Part shown: positions 59,487 to 64,000 of the stretch, piece by piece
Position numbering within the stretch: the stretch's first letter is position 1
Layout: each line of letters starts with the position of its first letter
Assembly: GCA_003439945.1 (NCBI GenBank)
Contig: QVRM01002420.1
Coordinates: 62,001 to 126,000 of the forward strand
Reading direction: 5' to 3'
Origin: Dermanyssus gallinae
Lineage: Eukaryota > Arthropoda > Arachnida > Mesostigmata > Dermanyssidae
Length of the DNA stretch: 64,000 nucleotides
The notes under the pieces: generated by a model
What the model was told of the DNA's origin: nothing
Seen by the model: only the letters and a program-made list of their open reading frames with translations
The model's database searches: none
Translations under genes and position numbers: made by a program

Positions 59487-62400
59487 ATGCGTTCGACGGT
59501 GCTGCCAGCATCAACCTCTTCTGACTTCACGGTCCTTGGTCGCTGGCAGAGGCTCGCCGCGCGGAAGATGTTCGCCAGCAGTTGGCGAATTCGTCGACTC
59601 CTTCAGCAGCACATCGGCGTCCGAAAAGTCCGTTTTGTGACGATTGTAGTCGCGTTTGCGCTTCTCTACCTGCTCTACCGCTACATGACAGGCGCGACCA
59701 GAACTAGCGTAAGACATTGTGCAAAAATGGATATGTATAGCAGTGTCGATATCAATTGATATATATATATATATATATAAAGTGATGATTTCTTAATCAT
59801 TTACAATACGTTTGCACACTCGGCTGTGCTCGCCGTATATATATATATATATAGTTGTTCCCTGCATATTTGCTATTAAAGTATTTTTTTCAACGATGCT
59901 CAAACATGCCGTAAGCGATACCGCTGGAACTTAGAATGCTGCTGCCACAACGGGGACTGTTGGGGAAATCCTAGATATATAAATCAACATGTCCGCTTAT
60001 ATTTCTACAAGCGCTCCCTCTCGAGAGTGTACTTCGGTATGCATGTCAATCGAAGAATAAATTCGTCCACCTGTTGTCATCTATAATACTGTTATAGTAT
60101 TCAGACTTAATTAAGTATAAGTAGGGTATTCTTGTTTACCTAATAGGGAACTCTATGTAGATCTGATAAGCGGTAGTCAAACGCGTTTGGCTTCTGATGA
60201 TTTCTATCGGTGTCGGTTTTGTTTGTTTAGTTACCTACGACACTTTGCGTGGCTGTTCTCTCGACGGCGACAGCTGAAGGATCTACAAGACGAGATGCCT
60301 GTCGGAACAGCTGGTTGAGTCTCGTCTCACCGGGCGACCGTGACATGATGAAGGCATTCTTCTTTCTCGGGAAACCCGTTCAAGATAAGCCGGCTTCTCA
60401 GCAGCATACGGAACGCGAACAATTGTCCGCCACAAACAGACTAGTTGTCAACAAAGATGAACAAAGTCAGACCGAGTCCGTTGTTGATGGTCTTTCCAGG
60501 AACGACCCGATCAGACTATCGCTGGAGCAGGAGCGTCGGCAACATGGTACGTGAAGTGTACGGGGAGTGTCTGCTGCGTAGTTGTTTCCCCGTTTTTATC
60601 TCCGTTTCCCATGAACTCCCATTTTTTAAGAAAAAGCCAACAGTTACCATCCAAAGAGCTTGAATTGTATCCCACAACTCTTGCCCGGGTGAGCAGTGAG
60701 TGCAGAGCTACTGTCGAATTTTGTAAAAAGGGTTCCTACCACACGGAGTTCGTCAGCCAGTGCCGCCTCCCCTGATTTCAGCTTTTTTCCCGACGAATGA
60801 AGTCCATGCTGTATTGTTGGTATACTATCGCTCAAATATCTTGGATGAACTAGTGGATTTATACGGCACCTCATTGGCAGACAAATCACCTAGATGCATT
60901 TACAATTCATCAACTATAGGGTCTTGTCGCATTCGTAGTTGTTCCAATTGCTCTACAACAATTTGCTGCGTAAAAGCACACCTTTGGAGGACATGCACAA
61001 GTGATGCTATGTTTCTCATAGTACAGGAAATAAATAAAAGTAGACTATTAAGGTGATTGAATAGAACCTCCGTTTTTAAAAATTCGTATCTTTGTCGTAG
61101 GCCAAAACGCTGTCTCCTGTCTAAATATAGGGCACTTTGACGATATCGGAAATCTTAACATGATTGGTGTCATTAAGGTGTAACAGGTTGTGCTGCGCTC
61201 TTTTGGCAGGTGATATTGTCGAGCTGCATATGGATGATGTCTACGCAAACCTGACGCTGAAGCTGATCCAGGCAATCCAGTATCTTGCCGCAAACGAAAA
61301 CTGCCAGTTTATTTTGAAGGTATCTTATAAAATAATATACAGTTGTAAATGATGGTTCATTCTACTCAAATCCATGGTCTCAGTAAGGACGAACCACAAT
61401 AGTCGTAATTTTGTACGTTCATGGATTATGACTTATAGGCTGACGACGACACGTTTGCTCGTGTCGACCTAATATTGGCTGAACTGGCCAGTATGACGTT
61501 GGACAGATGGCTCTACTGGGGATACTTCACAGGAAGAGCAGCCGTTTATCACAAGGGAAGGTGAGCCTCTTGCGTAGAATGTATACTCGTATGTAGGAAT
61601 GTGCATTTCATCCGGACACCGTAGGCCAGTCTAAGGTACCCACAAGATTTCCTATGCGTCTTTCTAGACATTGTAAAACTATCGCAAAAAAAGCACTCAT
61701 TGAGCACGCACCATATTCCCCGTACTTACTAGTTTAAACCACCATTTATCCGGGTCGCTCCACAACCTTTTTGCCATTAAAATACATCGTATCAGAAGCT
61801 GGACAATGAGTGTAATGATTCCTATTCTCCAGGAATAGGTACTTCTAGCAATGGGGAACAGATGAGTTCACTGATCGTTTGCGATTCAGGGTTACAGAAA
61901 AATGGGAACACTCTTAATAAACAGGTTTTTCTTAACTTTGAGGAAGATGTTTGAAGTGGCCCAACTGCGCTGTCAGTTAACTTGCAAGGACTTGGCAGGT
62001 TTTACTACTTGAAGCCTACCAGAATTGACATCGGTTACTAAAATTATTTGCGCACTTTAACCGTCTAACGTTCGTTTGAATAGTGTGGACTCAGTGAAAT
62101 TGTAACAAACTTCTAAAATATAACGGTGTTTCAGGTGGGCGGAAAGCGACTGGTTTCTTTGCGATCGGTACCTCCCGTACGCGCGCGGGGGAGGCTACGT
62201 ATTCTCCGGCGGATTAGCAGCTTTCATTGCAGGGCACGCTCACTTATGGCAGAGGTAAAATACTTTTCGGGCTGAACCTCAGCCAAGATTTAACGTCCAC
62301 GGGACTGCTTATTTGCAATGCTTCATAGACGGACCCCCATAAATACATAATGTGAATCATAAGTTCGTAACATGGAATGCTAGCATAAACCGGACAAAGA

Positions 62401-63951
62401 CAATGTACGTTTTATTATTTAATATAGCCCCCCGAGGATTAACACACCTGTTCCAACGACGATCCTCAAGGGCCTTTTTACCACGAACTAAATATTCAGC
62501 ATATTTAGACGGAACATACTTGTCTACGACGGATATCACATCATTGTTGCTTTTATATCTCTTTTCGGAGAGATATTTTTAAGGTCCTCAAACAGACCAA
62601 AAAAGTCGCACGAGGCCTGATCTGGAAAATATAGAGGATGTTCCACAATTTGGAACCTTAGCTTTCGTAATTTAGCCATCTCTATTAGAGACATGTGGAT
62701 AAGAGTAGAAGTCTTAGTGTTTTGGTGAAACGGCACAGTCCTCTTCAGCCCGGGCTGTAGTGTTACGACACGTTCATTCAACTGGTTCAAGAGTGTTGCT
62801 TAACACTCTCCAGTGATTGCTCCTCTCGTAGAAGACAGTCGACTAACATGCAAATGCCTTTTGCATCCCAGAAAACAGTCGACAAACCATTTCCAATCGA
62901 GTCACGCTTCCTAACCCTTCGCCGCGTAAGCTTCACTCGCTGGTGGGTTTTCCTGGAGCGAAGCGGTGAACGCTAGTCACCGCTTACGAATCAGTCCAAA
63001 CAGTCCTGCGGATTTTGTCTTAAGAGGCCCAAATTGCTTTTCAGAACTGACATGAGTGTCAATTTTTTGCTCCACTGTTAGGTCGTATGGTCGCTACTTC
63101 GCTTAAATGTTTTTTGTACATTTTTTTTGTTTGTTGGCGCACAATTTGATGTACTGCACTATGATGCCCATGGCCTCCGCTATTCCACACCAAATTCACA
63201 GAATTAACTAACAGTCAGCCATCACAGGTTGGTGTGCTTAAGCACAGTTTTCTCAACCGAAGTTGTTTGTGGTCGTCCAGAACGTGGCGCATCCTTGATG
63301 ATGACATTACCCCTTTTAAATAAGGCAATACACTCGGCGATGATACTTCGATAATTAGCGAATTAGCTCTGTAAACTGCATTAAATTTGTCTTTAACTTC
63401 CGTTGCAATTAAGCCTCCGAAGCAGAAGTGTTTTGTCACTACACAGTACATTTTGGTCTATTATCACTGGAGCACCTGACATGTCACATGTCAGTGGAGG
63501 CCTTATATATTTGTTTTTGCTTTTTTACGGCCTTTCCGGCGCTGTAATCAGCATGATATTTAAAACTTGTAAACAGGCGTTTTTGAAAACGTTGGTCCAC
63601 CTCATATATACATTGGTTGATATATGTGTTGCATATTTATAGGTGGCGGGAGATTGGCGCTATTAAAACAACTCAAGTCAGAGCTTCTACTCCGTAAGAT
63701 ACATGCCGAATGGGACGTAGGTTTCTTGAGATGTGCTGATTGTTAGTGAAGTGTTGTAAGTAAAAGCCATGCTGTGACGTCATGGTAATCCCATACAATG
63801 AGATAAGTACTCAAGCATTAAATTCGTATTAAAATGTTTTGCCGGCTTCCCTTAGATATTTTAGCGAGGATGTGTCATTTGGCGTGTGGACGGCCGGGCT
63901 TCTGCTTAAACGGGTTCATGATCCCCGATTCGATACCGAGTACTCGTCGAG
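59487..63951 (+). CDS. B3GALT6: Beta-1,3-galactosyltransferase 6 (3' end outside window)
   Basis: Exons are 59487-59708, 60231-60546, 61210-61319, 61439-61560, 62135-62254 and 63856-63951; all have GT..AG introns and consistent phases, giving 328 residues plus a split codon. It is a type II Golgi protein: basic N-terminus, membrane anchor at about residues 48-66, then the GT31 domain. Visible family motifs are [10 protein letters not shown] (95-104), a potential N-glycosylation site NLT (193), the metal-binding DDD (218-220), LYWGYF (241-246), GGGYVFSGG (275-283), SEDVSFGVW (300-308) and [11 protein letters not shown]. The WGYFTGR and DPRFDTEY motifs match galactosyltransferase II (human B3GALT6, C. 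elegans sqv-2), which adds the third sugar of the xylose-galactose-galactose-glucuronate linker of glycosaminoglycans. Residues about 124-170 form a polar insert between the first motif and the HGD region. About 30-40 C-terminal residues lie beyond 64000. The ATG at 59487 precedes the anchor; another in-frame ATG follows at residue 28. Confidence 0.93.
59759..59853. repeat. (TA)n / 50-bp core / (TA)n composite, second copy
   Basis: An inverted, diverged copy of the core at 7 kb (here CACACTCGGCTGTGCTCGCC) lies between two (TA)n arrays, in intron 1 of the galactosyltransferase gene. Confidence 0.8.
59890..60060 (+). mobile_element. SINE family 2 copy, 5'-truncated
   Basis: The body sequence (CGATGCTCA, TACCGCTG, GCTGCCACAACGGGGACTG, TTGGGGAAATCCTAGATAT) matches family 2 downstream of the tRNA head. 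The head with its A and B boxes is absent. It lies in intron 1 of the galactosyltransferase gene. Confidence 0.65.
62265..62350 (-). mobile_element. SINE family 1, 3' half only
   Basis: The body and tail of the family are present (GGGCTGAACCTCAGCCAAG, TTTAACGTCCACGGGACTGC, CCCCCATAAATACA), but the tRNA head is missing. The break at about 62350 coincides with the edge of a mariner relic. It starts about 10 bp after the donor of the fifth galactosyltransferase exon. Confidence 0.75.
62352..63470 (-). mobile_element. Mariner relic, sixth lineage
   Basis: Minus-strand reading gives an N-terminal part at 63440-63220 ([16 protein letters not shown]) and a C-terminal part at 62760-62400 ([36 protein letters not shown] and [13 protein letters not shown]). 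Catalytic residues are lost or altered. It lies in the last complete intron of the galactosyltransferase gene and abuts a truncated SINE. Confidence 0.65.
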
Positions 63952-64000
63952 GTAAGTTCGATTTGTTGTGCTTTCTTTAGACACTGCAGAAAATGTTTGT

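Noticed and set aside
1..64000. CRISPR arrays, operons, bacterial promoters or riboswitches
   Set aside because: The window is animal nuclear DNA with spliced genes; no direct-repeat/spacer arrays or bacterial gene organisation were seen.

Overview
This is a eukaryotic, animal nuclear window. Protein-coding exons are short, separated by introns with GT..AG junctions, and embedded in a repeat-rich background. The repeats are D34D mariners, a Tc1-like element, several LINE fragments, at least three tRNA-derived SINE families, very many (TA)n arrays and some (GTT)n arrays. This points to an arthropod. A mite or other chelicerate is my guess; nothing here fixes the taxon.

Four host genes can be built by joining open exons whose splice phases agree. 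(1) Minus strand, about 19743 to 10142: a five-exon gene for a putative secreted protein with a proline/threonine/tryptophan-rich repeat exon; I recognise no family. (2) Plus strand, 35618 to 50202: a six-exon gene for a small protein with an acidic N-terminus and four hydrophobic segments, resembling promethin/LDAF1 lipid-droplet proteins. (3) Minus strand, 56361 to 55378: a two-exon gene for a 255-residue acidic, low-complexity protein of unknown family. (4) Plus strand, 59487 to beyond the right part of the window: beta-1,3-galactosyltransferase 6 (galactosyltransferase II of the glycosaminoglycan linker), lacking only its C-terminal exon(s). Genes 2 and 3 converge; genes 3 and 4 diverge.

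Layout. 1-10.1 kb: simple repeats, SINEs, a LINE 3' end and an apparently intact mariner inserted in that LINE's (TA)n tail. 10.1-19.7 kb: the secreted-protein gene, whose introns hold a SINE, a Tc1-like element, a broken mariner and a LINE fragment. 20-35 kb: no convincing host gene; R1-like LINE fragments, a transposase relic, SINEs and long (TA)n arrays. 35.5-50.2 kb: the LDAF1-like gene with an 11-kb first intron full of repeats. 50-55 kb: noncoding with SINE and (TA)n. 55-64 kb: the last two genes with mariner and SINE debris between and inside them.

The most notable items are the phase-consistent secreted PTW-rich gene, the recurrent association of short conserved cores or LINE 3' ends with (TA)n arrays, the target-site duplications that define two SINE families, and an IR/DR Tc1-like element whose first catalytic residue is changed. 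I did not find a clearly new multi-gene system. All calls rest on reading the sequence; no database search was possible.
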